Positions 1 to 10,621 of a DNA stretch of 64,000 nt are shown here, one piece after another. Source of the stretch: Streptomyces sp. Z26. Its GTDB lineage: Bacteria; Actinomycetota; Actinomycetes; Streptomycetales; Streptomycetaceae. The position numbers were made by a program, and so were the translations under genes. The stretch spans positions 5,708,501-5,772,500 of the forward strand of contig NZ_RCHV01000002.1 in the NCBI RefSeq assembly GCF_003665095.1, written 5' to 3'. The notes beneath the pieces were generated by a model that was not told the origin of the DNA, did no database searches, and worked only from the letters and a program-made list of their open reading frames with translations. Position 1 is the first letter of the stretch, and each line of letters opens with the position of its first letter.

Positions 1-611
1 CCGTCCTCCACCATGCCCACGACCACGTCGATCGCGCCGAGCTGCTCCAGGCCGGGCGACCGCTCCAGCGCGCCGAGCACCTCCTCGACCGTACGGGCGT
101 GGGCCAGCGCCGCCGTCGTACGCTCCACCACCCCCGCCTGCCGCAGCCGCTCCGCGTCCGGGGCGGGCCGGGCGGCGGGCTGGCTCAGCTCCTCGGTGGC
201 GTCGCGGAGGATGCCGATGACGCGGTACGGGCGGCCCGTCGTGTCCCGCTGGATGCTGCCCTGGCTGTGCGTCCAGCGGATGGAGCCGTCCCGGCGGCGG
301 CACCGGAAGTAGACGCCGTACCGCGGCCGTCCGCTCATGATCGCCTGCGTCACCTGCGCCTCCAGGCGGGCGGCCTCGGCGGCGGGGACGCGCTTGGTGA
401 AGCAGAAGGGGTCCCCGTCGTAGTCCTCGGGGTCGATGTCCACGACCTCCAGCGCGGAACGGTCCAGGTGCAGGTAGCCGCGTTCGAGGTCCCAGTCGAA
501 GCAGCCGCTGTGGTTCAGCGTGAGGGCGGTGTCCGCGTCGGCGGGCCAGCGCCCGCCGCCCGGCGGCGTGGCGCTTTCCGGCGGTCGGCGTCCGTCTTCG
601 TCAGCGTGCAT
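1..611 (-). CDS. PAS-domain signalling protein (N-terminal part, cut by window edge)
   Basis: The reading frame starts at the ATG read from 611 leftwards and runs off the left edge, so only about 203 N-terminal residues are seen. Residues about 30-130 look like a PAS_3-type fold: an aromatic-rich start (GCFDWDLERGYLHLD), then FRCRRRDGSIRWTHSQG and the closing RVIGILRDATE. This is the usual PAS/PAC pattern for sensing a small ligand or redox cue. After it comes a helical stretch ending in LGAIDVVVGMVEDG, which could begin a GAF domain. In streptomycetes such PAS(-GAF) proteins often end in a SpoIIE/PP2C phosphatase; that part is outside the window, so the output domain is unknown. It lies 202 bp downstream of the phospholipase gene on the same strand. 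Confidence 0.75.
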   Translation of the reverse strand, partial: MHADEDGRRPPESATPPGGGRWPADADTALTLNHSGCFDWDLERGYLHLDRSALEVVDIDPEDYDGDPFCFTKRVPAAEAARLEAQVTQAIMSGRPRYGVYFRCRRRDGSIRWTHSQGSIQRDTTGRPYRVIGILRDATEELSQPAARPAPDAERLRQAGVVERTTAALAHARTVEEVLGALERSPGLEQLGAIDVVVGMVED

Positions 612-813
612 ACCGGGCACCCGGGGAGGTCACGGGCGCCCGGCGGTACGCGCGCGTGGTCCGTCGGTCGTCACCCTGACACTTTATGCAGATGTTCAGC
701 CGTTTTGCCCAGAGAGGTGACGGGACCAGTTTCAGCCACCGGGAGTCGCCCCGGGGGCCGCCACCGGACCCGTCACCCGTCTCGTCGGTCGCCTTCCCGG
801 CCGCCCCCGGCCG

Positions 814-2874
814 TCAGGCGGTGAGCAGCGCCGGGTCGCTGACGCCCGGCTTCCCGTTCTCCACGTGCCCGGCGAACCGGCGCAGCCACGCGCCGCCGGT
901 GTCCGCCGTCACCTCCAGGTCGTACCAGCGGGCGTCGCCCTGGAGCGCCACCTTCCGCACCACGCGCCCGCCCGCGGGCACCCGCTCCGTGAGCCCCTCG
1001 CCGCCGTACGCGTCCGTCACGGTGAGCGCGCACTCCTCCGCGCCCGCGTTCGTCAGCGTCAGCTCCACGGCGCCGCCGTCCTCCGCGACGTGCCGCGCCG
1101 TGACCTCCGGGCCCGCCGTGCCGCCGGGACCGCGGAAGGTGCGCAGGAAACCGTTCGGGCCGTGCACGGTCAGGTCGTACGCGCCGTCGGTGCCCGCCGT
1201 GTGCCAGGCGTCGGACAGCTCCTTGCCCGCCTCGGCGGTGTACGTCCACGGCCCGTCCGTGCGGTTCCCCGACGTCACGCAGAAGCACGCGCCCGCCGCG
1301 TCCCCCGGGGCGAAGGTCAGCGTGACGCGGCCCGCGTCCGGCGTCACCTCCGTGTCCACGCGCGGCGCGTACGGCAACGGCCGCATCGGCCGCGAACCGG
1401 CCTCCTGCCGGGGCAGTTCGCCCCGCTCGGGCGGCACCGGCACGTAGTCGGGGTGCCGGTCGCGGTCCGGCGGCTCGTACGCGGCGGTGTCGGGCAGGTC
1501 GGCCGGTGCCGTGTCCTTCAGGCCGAAGTCGAAGGCGGAGGTGAGGTCGCCGCAGACCGCCCGCCGCCAGGGCGAGATGTTCGGCTCCTCGACGCCGAAC
1601 CGGCGCTCCATGAAGCGGATCAGCGACGTGTGGTCGAACGTCTCCGAGCACACGTAGCCACCGGTGCTCCACGGCGACACCACGAGCGTCGGCACGCGCT
1701 GCCCCAGCCCGTACGGTCCGGCGGCGAAGCCGCCGTCGCCGGGGAAGTGGTCGAGGGCGGTGTCCACGGTGGAGGCGCCGCGGTCGGCGGAGGCGGGCGG
1801 GTAGGGCGGCAGCACGTGGTCGAAGTAGCCGTCGTTCTCGTCGTACGTGATGAAGAGCGCCGTACGGGCCCACACCTCCGGGTCCGCGGTGAGCGCGTCG
1901 AGCAGCCGGGCGATGTACCAGGCGCCGTAGTTCGCGGGCCAGTTGGGATGCTCGGTGAACGCCTCGGGGGCGGCGACCCAGGAGACCTGCGGCAGCTTCC
2001 CGGCCTTGACGTCGGCGGTGAGCGCGTCGAAGTAGCCCTCGCCCTTCCGCGCGTCGGTGCCGGTGCGGGCCTTGTCGTACAGGGGGTCGCCGGGCCGCGC
2101 GTTCCGGTACTTGTTGAAGTACAGCAGCGAGTTGTCCCCGTAGTTGCCCCGGTAGGCGTCGTCGATCCAGCCCCAGCCGCCGTCGGCGTCGAGGCCGTCG
2201 CCGATGTCCTGGTAGATCTTCCACGACACCCCGGCCTGCTCCAGCCGCTCCGGGTACGTCGTCCAGTCGTACCCCTTCTCGGCGTTGTCGAGCACGGGGC
2301 CGCCGCCCTTGCCGTCGTTGCCGGTGTGGCCCGTCCACATGTAGTAGCGGTTGGGGTCCGTGGCGCCGATGAGCGAGCAGTGGTAGGCGTCGCACACGGT
2401 GAACGCGTCGGCCAGCGCGTAGTGGAACGGGATGTCGCCGCGCGTCAGGTACGCCATCGTGCCCGGCGACTTGGCGGGCACCCACCGGTCGTACCGGCCG
2501 CCGTTCCACGCGTCGTGACCACCCGCCCAGTCGTGGTTGAGGCCCGCGATGAAGCGCATGCCGAGGTCCTCGGCGTCCGGGTGGTACGGCAGCAGGTCCT
2601 TGGCGCCGTCGGACTGGTGCCACACGTCCTTGCCCGCGCCGGGGGTCGCCGGACGCGGGTCGCCGAAGCCGCGTACGCCGCGCAGCGCGCCGAAGTAGTG
2701 GTCAAAGGAACGGTTCTCCTGCATCAGCACGACGATGTGCTCCACGTCCTCGATCGTGCCCGCCCGTCGGCTCGCGGGGATCGCGGCGGCGCGCGTGATG
2801 CTCTGCGACAGGGCGGCGAAGCCCGCACTCGCGCCCGCGATCTGGAGGAAGCGGCGCCGGTTGATGTCAGGCAT
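814..2874 (-). CDS. Phosphocholine-type phospholipase C, Tat-exported
   Basis: Protein of 686 aa in the bacterial phospholipase C / acid phosphatase superfamily, which cleaves the phosphodiester bond of phospholipids outside the cell. The N-terminus carries a twin-arginine signal (NRRRFLQIAGASAGFAALS), as expected for folded export by Tat. Mature catalytic hallmarks are visible: HIVVLMQENRSFDHYFG near residue 45, GLNHDWAGGHDAWNGG near 113, and FITYDENDGYFDHVLPP near 343. The C-terminal ~200 residues form two beta-rich repeats typical of the family (DUF756). Length matches the usual 660-730 aa. In Streptomyces these enzymes are often phosphate-responsive; I did not find a convincing PHO box. 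Divergent from the next gene across about 280 bp. Confidence 0.93.
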   Translation of the reverse strand: MPDINRRRFLQIAGASAGFAALSQSITRAAAIPASRRAGTIEDVEHIVVLMQENRSFDHYFGALRGVRGFGDPRPATPGAGKDVWHQSDGAKDLLPYHPDAEDLGMRFIAGLNHDWAGGHDAWNGGRYDRWVPAKSPGTMAYLTRGDIPFHYALADAFTVCDAYHCSLIGATDPNRYYMWTGHTGNDGKGGGPVLDNAEKGYDWTTYPERLEQAGVSWKIYQDIGDGLDADGGWGWIDDAYRGNYGDNSLLYFNKYRNARPGDPLYDKARTGTDARKGEGYFDALTADVKAGKLPQVSWVAAPEAFTEHPNWPANYGAWYIARLLDALTADPEVWARTALFITYDENDGYFDHVLPPYPPASADRGASTVDTALDHFPGDGGFAAGPYGLGQRVPTLVVSPWSTGGYVCSETFDHTSLIRFMERRFGVEEPNISPWRRAVCGDLTSAFDFGLKDTAPADLPDTAAYEPPDRDRHPDYVPVPPERGELPRQEAGSRPMRPLPYAPRVDTEVTPDAGRVTLTFAPGDAAGACFCVTSGNRTDGPWTYTAEAGKELSDAWHTAGTDGAYDLTVHGPNGFLRTFRGPGGTAGPEVTARHVAEDGGAVELTLTNAGAEECALTVTDAYGGEGLTERVPAGGRVVRKVALQGDARWYDLEVTADTGGAWLRRFAGHVENGKPGVSDPALLTA

Positions 2875-3152
2875 GGGGACTGGACCTCTCGGTGGGGAGT
2901 GGCGAAACGGTCGTCAGCGCAGTGTTCAAGACCAGCGGCGCGGAGGGAAGGGGAGGTGTCGCGCGCCTGAAGCGGCATCGTGGGGAAGGAGAACAGGCGG
3001 GCGGCTGCTGCCGCGCGGCGCGGGTGGGGTGGGGAGCGGCGAGCACACGGGCGGGTACGGGGGTGGGGGAGCCGTGAGGACGGGGAGGGGACGGGGGCGC
3101 GGCGCGGTGAAAAGGCGTGGCGGCGCCGGGGCGGGGCGCGGATGATGGCCGG

Positions 3153-4421
3153 ATGCTCCCGCGGACAGCGCAGGCCGACCCGTTCACCGAGATCGCCTGC
3201 GACGAGTCCGGATACGAGGGGGAGAACCTCGCCGGGGGCAACACCGACGTCTTCGCCCACGCGGGCGTTGTCGTCACGACCGCCCTGGCGGCCCGTACCG
3301 TACGGGAGTTGCGCCACCGCATCCGGTCCCCCGCCGAGGAGTACAAGGCCAACCACCTGCTCCGCGAGAAGCACCGCCCGGTCCTCGAATGGCTGCTGGG
3401 CCCCGCCGGGCCGCTGCTCGGCAACGCCCGCGTGCACCTCACCGACAAGGCGTACTCCGCCGTCGGCCGCGTCACCGACCTGCTGCTGGGCGCGGAGCCT
3501 GGCCTGACGGCGGGCGGCGCGGAGCACGCCGGGCACGTCGGGGGCGCGGACCCCCGGCCGGACCCCGCCGCCCGCGCCCGCCTGCGCGCCGCCGTCGCGG
3601 CGGCCGGGCCCGGCCGCGACCCGCGGGCGCGCGGCGCCGCCGTGCTGCTCCGCCGGGAGGGGCCGCGCGCCCTCGGGGACGAGGGGTGGCGCGCCTTCGT
3701 CGCGGCGGGGAACGAGCTGATGCGCACCCGCTGCCGTACGGAGGAAGCCGACCCCGTCGCCGCCTTCTTCGACCTGCTCGACGCGCTCCGCCGTACGACC
3801 GGGGCCGCGTCCGGGTCGGGGGCCGGGCGCGGGTCCGTGGCCGATGCCGTCGCGGCCGTACGCCCGGTGCTGGAACGGCTCGCGCGCGGACGCCCGTACG
3901 CGGAGGCGTACCGGGCGGGGCTGCCCGCGCGGCCCGACGACGGCATGCCCGTGCTCGACCCGCTGTTCCCGGCGCTGCTGCGCACCGTCGAGCAGTGGCA
4001 CGCGGACGGCGGCGGCGCCGTCCGCGTGGTGCACGACCGGCAGAACCAGCTCACGCCCGAACGCGTCGCGCTGCTGCGGGAGTTCCCCCGTACCGCCGCC
4101 GGGCCGGGGGACGCGGCGGCAGCCGGGTACGGGGGCGCGCGGCCCGCGTTCGCGGAGCTGCTGCTCGTACGGGCCGGTACGGACGCCCGCGTCCAACTCG
4201 CCGACTTCCTCGCGGGCACCGCCCGCAAGATCGCCTCCGAGGAGCTGAACGGGCGCGGCGACGCACGGCTCTCCGCCCTGCTCCGCCCGTACGTCGCCCC
4301 CTCCTCCTGCTGGGCCGCGCCCGCCCCGTTCTGGCCCGTACGTGCCGCGTCGACCACCGGCTCGCCCGGCGTGCCGCCCGCCGGACCGGAATGTATGCGC
4401 TTTGTATGCCCGCCGCCTTGA
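3153..4421 (+). CDS. DUF3800-like hypothetical protein
   Basis: About 422 aa from the ATG at 3153; an in-frame GTG at 3117 would add 12 residues. The protein opens with ITEIACDESG-like sequence (EIACDESGYEGENL) followed by a hydrophobic strand (DVFAHAGVVV). A later segment has VRVVHDRQNQLTPERVALL, and near the end VQLADFLAGTARKIASEEL. An early acidic strand, a middle HD-type strand and a late QLADFLAG resemble DUF3800 proteins, proposed to have an RNase H-like fold; this is an inference from motif order. No RBS is obvious; GATGAT lies 6 nt before the ATG, which would suit a leaderless start. No partner gene suggests a function. Confidence 0.6.
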   Translation: MLPRTAQADPFTEIACDESGYEGENLAGGNTDVFAHAGVVVTTALAARTVRELRHRIRSPAEEYKANHLLREKHRPVLEWLLGPAGPLLGNARVHLTDKAYSAVGRVTDLLLGAEPGLTAGGAEHAGHVGGADPRPDPAARARLRAAVAAAGPGRDPRARGAAVLLRREGPRALGDEGWRAFVAAGNELMRTRCRTEEADPVAAFFDLLDALRRTTGAASGSGAGRGSVADAVAAVRPVLERLARGRPYAEAYRAGLPARPDDGMPVLDPLFPALLRTVEQWHADGGGAVRVVHDRQNQLTPERVALLREFPRTAAGPGDAAAAGYGGARPAFAELLLVRAGTDARVQLADFLAGTARKIASEELNGRGDARLSALLRPYVAPSSCWAAPAPFWPVRAASTTGSPGVPPAGPECMRFVCPPP

Positions 4422-4460
4422 ATCGGTCGCCACCGACGACAAGACGACAAGGGGAGAGGC

Positions 4461-5078
4461 ATGCAGAGACATTTCCGCCGGCTGACGGCCGCGATCGGCG
4501 TGGCCGCCGCCGTGGCGGTCGCGGCTCCGGCCGCCGTCGCGGCCGCGGGGGACGACGGCCCCGCCGTCGCCGGGAAGGGCCCCGCGAAGTCCGGCCTGAC
4601 CGCCGCCCAGGAACTGGCCAGGCCCGCGTTCAAGATGCCGTTCCGCTGCAACCAGACCTGGGTCGGCAGCAACTGGAGCGGGCACAGTCCCGCCCACTCC
4701 ATCGACTGGAACCACTACGACGCCGACGGCAACATGGACGACCTCGGCCGCGTCGTACTCGCCAGCGCCCCCGGCACGGTCTCCGCGTCGTACTACTCGA
4801 CCGGCGACGGCTACGGCAACACCGTCGTCATCGACCACGGCGACGGCTGGCAGACCCGTTACGCGCACCTGAAGACCCGCGCCGTCTCGCGCGGCGACCG
4901 GGTCGGCCAGGGGCAGAAGGTCGGGCAGGTCGGCGCGACCTCCGCCACCGGCGACTTCACCCCGCACCTGCACTACGAGCAGATCCACGGCGGGTCCGTC
5001 GTCGTCTCCGTCGTGCAGGGCGTCACCTGGGGTGACTTCCTCAAGCGCGAGCAGGTCAGCCGCAACAACTGCGGCTGA
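4461..5078 (+). CDS. Secreted M23-family (LytM-type) peptidase
   Basis: Protein of 205 aa with a classical Sec signal peptide (basic MQRHFRR, hydrophobic core to about residue 30, Ala-rich cleavage region). The mature part is a single M23 domain. It contains GHSPAHSIDWNHYD (first metal site His/Asp), GYGNTVVIDHGDGWQTRYAHL, and HLHYEQ (second His motif). M23 enzymes are zinc endopeptidases that cut peptidoglycan crosslinks or interpeptides; outside-the-cell wall remodelling is the likely role. The spacing of the first H-D pair is HSID rather than the textbook HxxxD, as in many actinobacterial members. An AGGGGAGAG-like RBS (ggggagaggc) precedes the ATG. Followed by a strong hairpin terminator. 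Confidence 0.85.
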   Translation: MQRHFRRLTAAIGVAAAVAVAAPAAVAAAGDDGPAVAGKGPAKSGLTAAQELARPAFKMPFRCNQTWVGSNWSGHSPAHSIDWNHYDADGNMDDLGRVVLASAPGTVSASYYSTGDGYGNTVVIDHGDGWQTRYAHLKTRAVSRGDRVGQGQKVGQVGATSATGDFTPHLHYEQIHGGSVVVSVVQGVTWGDFLKREQVSRNNCG

Positions 5079-5095
5079 CCGCGTACGACGTACGT

Positions 5096-5130
5096 GTGCC
5101 GACCGCCGCCACGGGGGCCGCGGTCGGCAC
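5096..5130. terminator. Bidirectional hairpin terminator
   Basis: Perfect 11-bp stem (GTGCCGACCGC at 5096-5106 pairing with 5120-5130) with a 13-nt loop, sitting between the convergent M23 peptidase and AfsR-like genes. No T-tract, as is usual in high-GC actinobacteria. Confidence 0.7.
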
Positions 5131-5188
5131 CGTCCGTACGGCCGTGCCGTACGGGGGCCGTGCCCGGCGCGGCGCGGTACGGCGCGCT

Positions 5189-8100
5189 TCAGCGCAGCGA
5201 GCGCAGCTTCGCGTGCACCGCCTCCGCCTGGTCCCGCACCTCCAACCGGCGCCACGTCGAGAGCGAACGGTGGAAGTAGCGGCGCGCCGTGTGCTCCCGG
5301 CCCGTCGTACTGTGCAACTCGCCCAACAGGCACGCCACACTCGCCTCCGCCCGCCGGTCACCGAGCTGCTGCTGCACGGCCAGCGCGTCGACCAGCAGTG
5401 CCGACGCCTTCCGTGCGTTGCCCTGGCGCAGGCACAGCTCCCCGACGCTCTGCTGCACGTACGCGGCGCAGTGCGCGTCGGCCAACTCGTCGAAGATGCC
5501 GAGCGCGCGCTCCAACTCCCCGTGCGCGGCCTGCGGTTCACCGCGCAGCTCGTGGAGTACGGCGATCCGCCGCCGTACCTGCGCCTCCCGGTGCCGGTCG
5601 CCCAGCTCCCGCGACAGCTCCAGCGCGTCCGCGAGCCACGGCGCCGCCGCGTCCGGGTCGCGGCGCTCCAGCCACACGGAGGCGACCGCGTTGTGGGCGA
5701 CGGCCCCGCCGTGCCGGTCGTCCGCCTCGCCGAAACCGCGCAGCGCGTCCGCGAACGCGCCCAGCGCGTCGTCCAACCTGCCGACCACCCGGTACACCGA
5801 GCCGGAGCCCACCGCGGCGACCGCCTCCCCCGACCGGTGACCCAGCGCGGCGAAGAGCGCGCGGGAGGTCTCGAACGCGTCCAGCGCGTCGTCGTACCGG
5901 TCCTGGTAGAGGTGCAGCTGACCCAGGTTGCGCAGCAGCGCCGCCGCGCGCGTGTCTGACGGCGCGTCACCGTACGAGGGCGGGCCGGCCGGCGCGTGGG
6001 GCGGGGTGGTGGGGGACGTGGGTGTGCGGGGCGCGGATGTCGTGGTCGGGAGCTTCGTGGTCGGGGGCGTGTGGGGCGGGGATGTGCGGGTGGGGGCCGG
6101 AGGCGTGGGGTCGTACGGCGTCGGGCCGGGGGAGGGGGCGCGCATCGCGTCGAGCACGAGCCGGTGCGTACGCAGCCAGTCCCCGTAGTAGCCGCGCATG
6201 TCGAAGAAGCCCGCCAGCTCGATCGCCAGATCGGCGGCGTGCGCCACGTGCCCGTCGCGCAGCGCCGACTCCACGGCGGCGACCAGCACGCGCCGCTCCG
6301 TCTCCAGCCACTCCACGGGCCGCGCCCGCACCGTGTCCGCGAGGGCGCGCGCGGGCCCCGCCGGGGCGACCGGCTCCCCGAGGACACCGAGGAAGCGCGT
6401 CGGCATCGCCTCGTTCGCACACCGGGCGAGCGCGATCAGGGCGTCGAGGACGCGCAACCGGCGGCGCCGCCGTACGCCCGGGCCCTCCGCGTCGGTCAAC
6501 TCCTGTGCGTAGCAGCGCAACAGGTCGTGGATGCGGTAGCGCTGGAGGCCCAGCCGGTCCGTGCCCACCACCTCGACGAGATGCTCGTCGAGCAGTGTCT
6601 CCAGACCGCCCGCGGCCGTCTCCGCGCGGCCCGTCGCCACCGCCACCAGCCAACCCGGCAGCGCCTCGTCGGCCAGCTCACCGAAGACGCGGAACGCCCG
6701 CGCGGCCGACTCGGGCAGGTGGCGGTAGCTCAGCTCGGCGCTGGCGCGCACCTCCAACTCGCCCGTCTGGAGCTGGTCGAGTCGTCCGCGCTCGTCGTGC
6801 AGGAAGTCCGCCAGGGCGCCGACGGTCCAGCCCGGCCGGTTCGCCAGCCGGGAACCGGCGATCCGTACGGCCAGCGGCAGCGAGCCGCAGCCCGCCAGCA
6901 CCCGGTCCGCCTCGGAGCGCTCCGCACGCAGCCGGTCCGTACCGACGATCGCGCCGAGCAGGGCGCGGGCGTCCTCCGGCGTCAGCACCCCCAGCTGGGT
7001 GTGGAACGCGGGCAGCGCGGGCATCCGGCGGCGCGAGCTGACGAGCACCGCCGAACCGCCCGTACCCGGCAGCAGCGGGCCCACCTGCGCCCCGCCCGCG
7101 GCGTCGTCGAGGACGAGCAGGAACCGGCGCTGCGCCAGCCGCGACCGGAACAGCGCCGCACGCTCGCCCAACTCGGCGGGGACGGCACTGTCGATGACGC
7201 CCAGACCGCGCAGCATCTCCGCCAGCACGTCGGCCGGGTCGCGCGGCTGGTCGCTCAGGCCACCCAGGTCGACGTACAGCTGACCGTCCGGGAACGCCTC
7301 CCGCACCCGGTGCGCCACGTGCACCGTCAACGTGGACTTCCCGGACCCCGGCGGGCCCGACACGACGGCGACCACCGGCTGCCGACCGGCCGTGGACAGC
7401 AGGCGCTCCAGTACGCCGACCTCCTCCGCCCGGCCGGTGAAGTCCGGTACGTCCATGGGGAGTTGGCACACCGGGCCGAGCGCCGGGGTGCGCCTCCGGC
7501 CCACGTACCCGTTGATCGCGTCCCCGACCGCGCGCAACGGCGCGCTCGGCTCGACCCCCAACTCGGCGGCGAGGGTCTGCTCCGCCTCCGCGTACGCCGC
7601 GCGCGCCTCCGAGGCGCGGCCCGAGTCGTGCAGCGCGTGGACGAGCATCCGCCACAGGTCCTCCCGCAGCGGGTCCTGCGCCAGCCGGGAACGCAGCTCC
7701 GCGACGAGCGGCGCGTACTCGCCCAGGCGCAGGCGCACCTCGAGGCACCTGTCGACCGCGAGGGAACGCAGCTCCTCGATCCGGGTGACGGCCGGGTCCC
7801 ACACCACGCTCGGCGGCAGGTCCTGGAGCACTCCGCCCCGCCAGAGGCCGAGGGCCGCCTCGTAACCGCGCAGCGCGGACTCGTCGTCACCCCGGTCGGC
7901 GTCCGCGCGGGCCCGGGACAGCAGGTCCTCGAACAGCGTCATGTCGACGTCACCGGGGGCGACTTCCAACGCGTAGCCCGACGGCTCCGTCCGCAGTCCG
8001 TCCGTCGGCACCCCGGCCGCGGACAGCGCCTGCCGCAGGCTGCGCACGTACGTCCGTACGTTGGCGACCGCGGAACGGGGCGCGCCGCCCGGCCACAGCA

Positions 8101-8251
8101 CCTCCGTCAGCACGTCCACCGAGACGAAGCCGCTGGGCTGCAACAGCAGCGTGGCCAGGACGGCCCTCGGCTTCGGCCCGCCGACACGGACCGGTGCACC
8201 GCCCACCCGCACCTGGAGCGACCCCAGGACGCCGAACGTCGGCTCCCCCAT
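5189..8251 (-). CDS. AfsR/SARP-family regulator (OmpR wHTH-BTAD-NB-ARC-TPR)
   Basis: Protein of 1020 aa. Residues 1-95 form an OmpR-like winged helix (LGSLQVRVGG, then RAVLATLLLQPSGFVSVDVL), followed by a bacterial transcriptional activation domain to about 245. The NB-ARC P-loop GPPGSGKST lies near residue 302, with LLVLDDAAGG as Walker B near 375. The C-terminal third contains TPR-like repeats (LGQLHLYQDRYDDALDAF, ASVWLERRDPDAAAPWL). Between NB-ARC and TPR lies an unusual low-complexity linker of about 60 residues rich in Pro and Thr (PTRTSPPHTPPTTKL). SARPs of this architecture integrate signals to switch on secondary metabolism or differentiation genes. No biosynthetic cluster is adjacent, so it is likely a global-type regulator. 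GGAGG precedes the ATG. Confidence 0.92.
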   Translation of the reverse strand: MGEPTFGVLGSLQVRVGGAPVRVGGPKPRAVLATLLLQPSGFVSVDVLTEVLWPGGAPRSAVANVRTYVRSLRQALSAAGVPTDGLRTEPSGYALEVAPGDVDMTLFEDLLSRARADADRGDDESALRGYEAALGLWRGGVLQDLPPSVVWDPAVTRIEELRSLAVDRCLEVRLRLGEYAPLVAELRSRLAQDPLREDLWRMLVHALHDSGRASEARAAYAEAEQTLAAELGVEPSAPLRAVGDAINGYVGRRRTPALGPVCQLPMDVPDFTGRAEEVGVLERLLSTAGRQPVVAVVSGPPGSGKSTLTVHVAHRVREAFPDGQLYVDLGGLSDQPRDPADVLAEMLRGLGVIDSAVPAELGERAALFRSRLAQRRFLLVLDDAAGGAQVGPLLPGTGGSAVLVSSRRRMPALPAFHTQLGVLTPEDARALLGAIVGTDRLRAERSEADRVLAGCGSLPLAVRIAGSRLANRPGWTVGALADFLHDERGRLDQLQTGELEVRASAELSYRHLPESAARAFRVFGELADEALPGWLVAVATGRAETAAGGLETLLDEHLVEVVGTDRLGLQRYRIHDLLRCYAQELTDAEGPGVRRRRRLRVLDALIALARCANEAMPTRFLGVLGEPVAPAGPARALADTVRARPVEWLETERRVLVAAVESALRDGHVAHAADLAIELAGFFDMRGYYGDWLRTHRLVLDAMRAPSPGPTPYDPTPPAPTRTSPPHTPPTTKLPTTTSAPRTPTSPTTPPHAPAGPPSYGDAPSDTRAAALLRNLGQLHLYQDRYDDALDAFETSRALFAALGHRSGEAVAAVGSGSVYRVVGRLDDALGAFADALRGFGEADDRHGGAVAHNAVASVWLERRDPDAAAPWLADALELSRELGDRHREAQVRRRIAVLHELRGEPQAAHGELERALGIFDELADAHCAAYVQQSVGELCLRQGNARKASALLVDALAVQQQLGDRRAEASVACLLGELHSTTGREHTARRYFHRSLSTWRRLEVRDQAEAVHAKLRSLR

Positions 8252-8474
8252 CCGCGTGCCTCCGCGTAACAGTCCGCAACTGCGGCGCAGCGTACTGGTA
8301 CGCGGCGGCGGTCGAACAGGGTTCCCCGGATCTCCCCTCCGTCTCTCCCGTCTCTCCCGACTCGCGGCGCCGCCGTCGCGGGCTGTCGAAGGGCCTGAGA
8401 GGGGGCCTGTGAACGGGGCTGTGAAGGGGACTGTCGTGGGGCCGTCGGCCGGGCCGGGCGGGGCGGCCCGGTGC

Positions 8475-8507
8475 GGGGCCGTCGTACGGACCAGGTACGA
8501 CGGCCCC
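8475..8507. terminator. Hairpin terminator downstream of malate synthase
   Basis: Perfect 13-bp inverted repeat (8475-8487 with 8495-8507) and 7-nt loop GGACCAG, 9 bp beyond the malate synthase stop codon. Confidence 0.75.
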
Positions 8508-8516
8508 CTCGGTGGG

Positions 8517-10130
<1,614 letters not shown>

Positions 10131-10621
10131 GTGCGGTCACTCCTTCGGGACGTGCATCGGACGGGAACAGCCCTGGACGGGAACAGCCCTGGTTGGGCCG
10201 GCCCGGACGGGGACGGCCTGACGGACCCGCTGCGGAACGGTCTCGCCGGGCCGCCCCGAGGTGGACCGACCGGCGACGGCGGATGGCACGACCGCCGGGT
10301 CGCCCCTGCCGGCCGGCACGGGGTGCCGGGCGGGCCAGGGCTCCGAGGTACGGTCGCGGGCGCCGCCGCACGGTACTCCGCTTCTGACCAGTGGAGACTA
10401 GTTTCCTCATGGTGGAACTTCAATAGTTTGTTGATGTCGAGAGATTCTCCACATCCCACCGTGCCCCCAGGTGGCGCCGAGTGCCACCAACGTGACGCTG
10501 CGGGCTGCGGTCGCGAGGGTATGGAGGTGCGGGAATGTCAGGGGCGGGTGCGTGAGGTGCGTGCGGGTGGCCGGTGTGGTCAGGGTGGCCGTCAGGAGTG
10601 GGTGTGCTGAGCCGGTCGGGC
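10131..10621. other. Gene-free 491-bp region upstream of malate synthase
   Basis: No credible gene. It contains the direct repeat GACGGGAACAGCCCTGG (twice, near 10170-10192) and GC-rich sequence. Around 10380-10450 there is a conspicuously AT-richer stretch that holds the putative IclR-type operator annotated separately. The left part is the long leader of the malate synthase gene; the right part is 3' flank of the response regulator gene. Confidence 0.6.
10411..10434 (-). promoter_or_regulatory. Putative AllR-like operator of malate synthase
   Basis: The 24-bp element begins GGTGGAACTTCAA and ends GTTGA; its core TCAAT-n5-GTTGA is a near-palindrome. It matches 20 of 24 positions to the element at 16053-16076. 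In both cases the element reads TCAAC...TTGAAGTTCCACC toward the presumed target gene. Known IclR-family regulators bind such short inverted repeats. Assignment to the nearby IclR protein is inference. Confidence 0.6.

Noticed and set aside
865..2970. A 701-aa plus-strand open frame opposite the phospholipase C gene
   Set aside because: Shadow of the GC-rich gene on the other strand; no domain pattern, and the minus-strand protein has full family motifs.
2724..5333. An 869-aa minus-strand open frame over the DUF3800 and M23 genes
   Set aside because: It crosses two well-supported plus-strand genes and a terminator, and has only low-complexity Arg/Gly/Pro text.
5996..8269. A 757-aa plus-strand open frame opposite the AfsR-like gene
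   Set aside because: Antisense shadow; the minus-strand product has winged-helix, BTAD, NB-ARC and TPR features.
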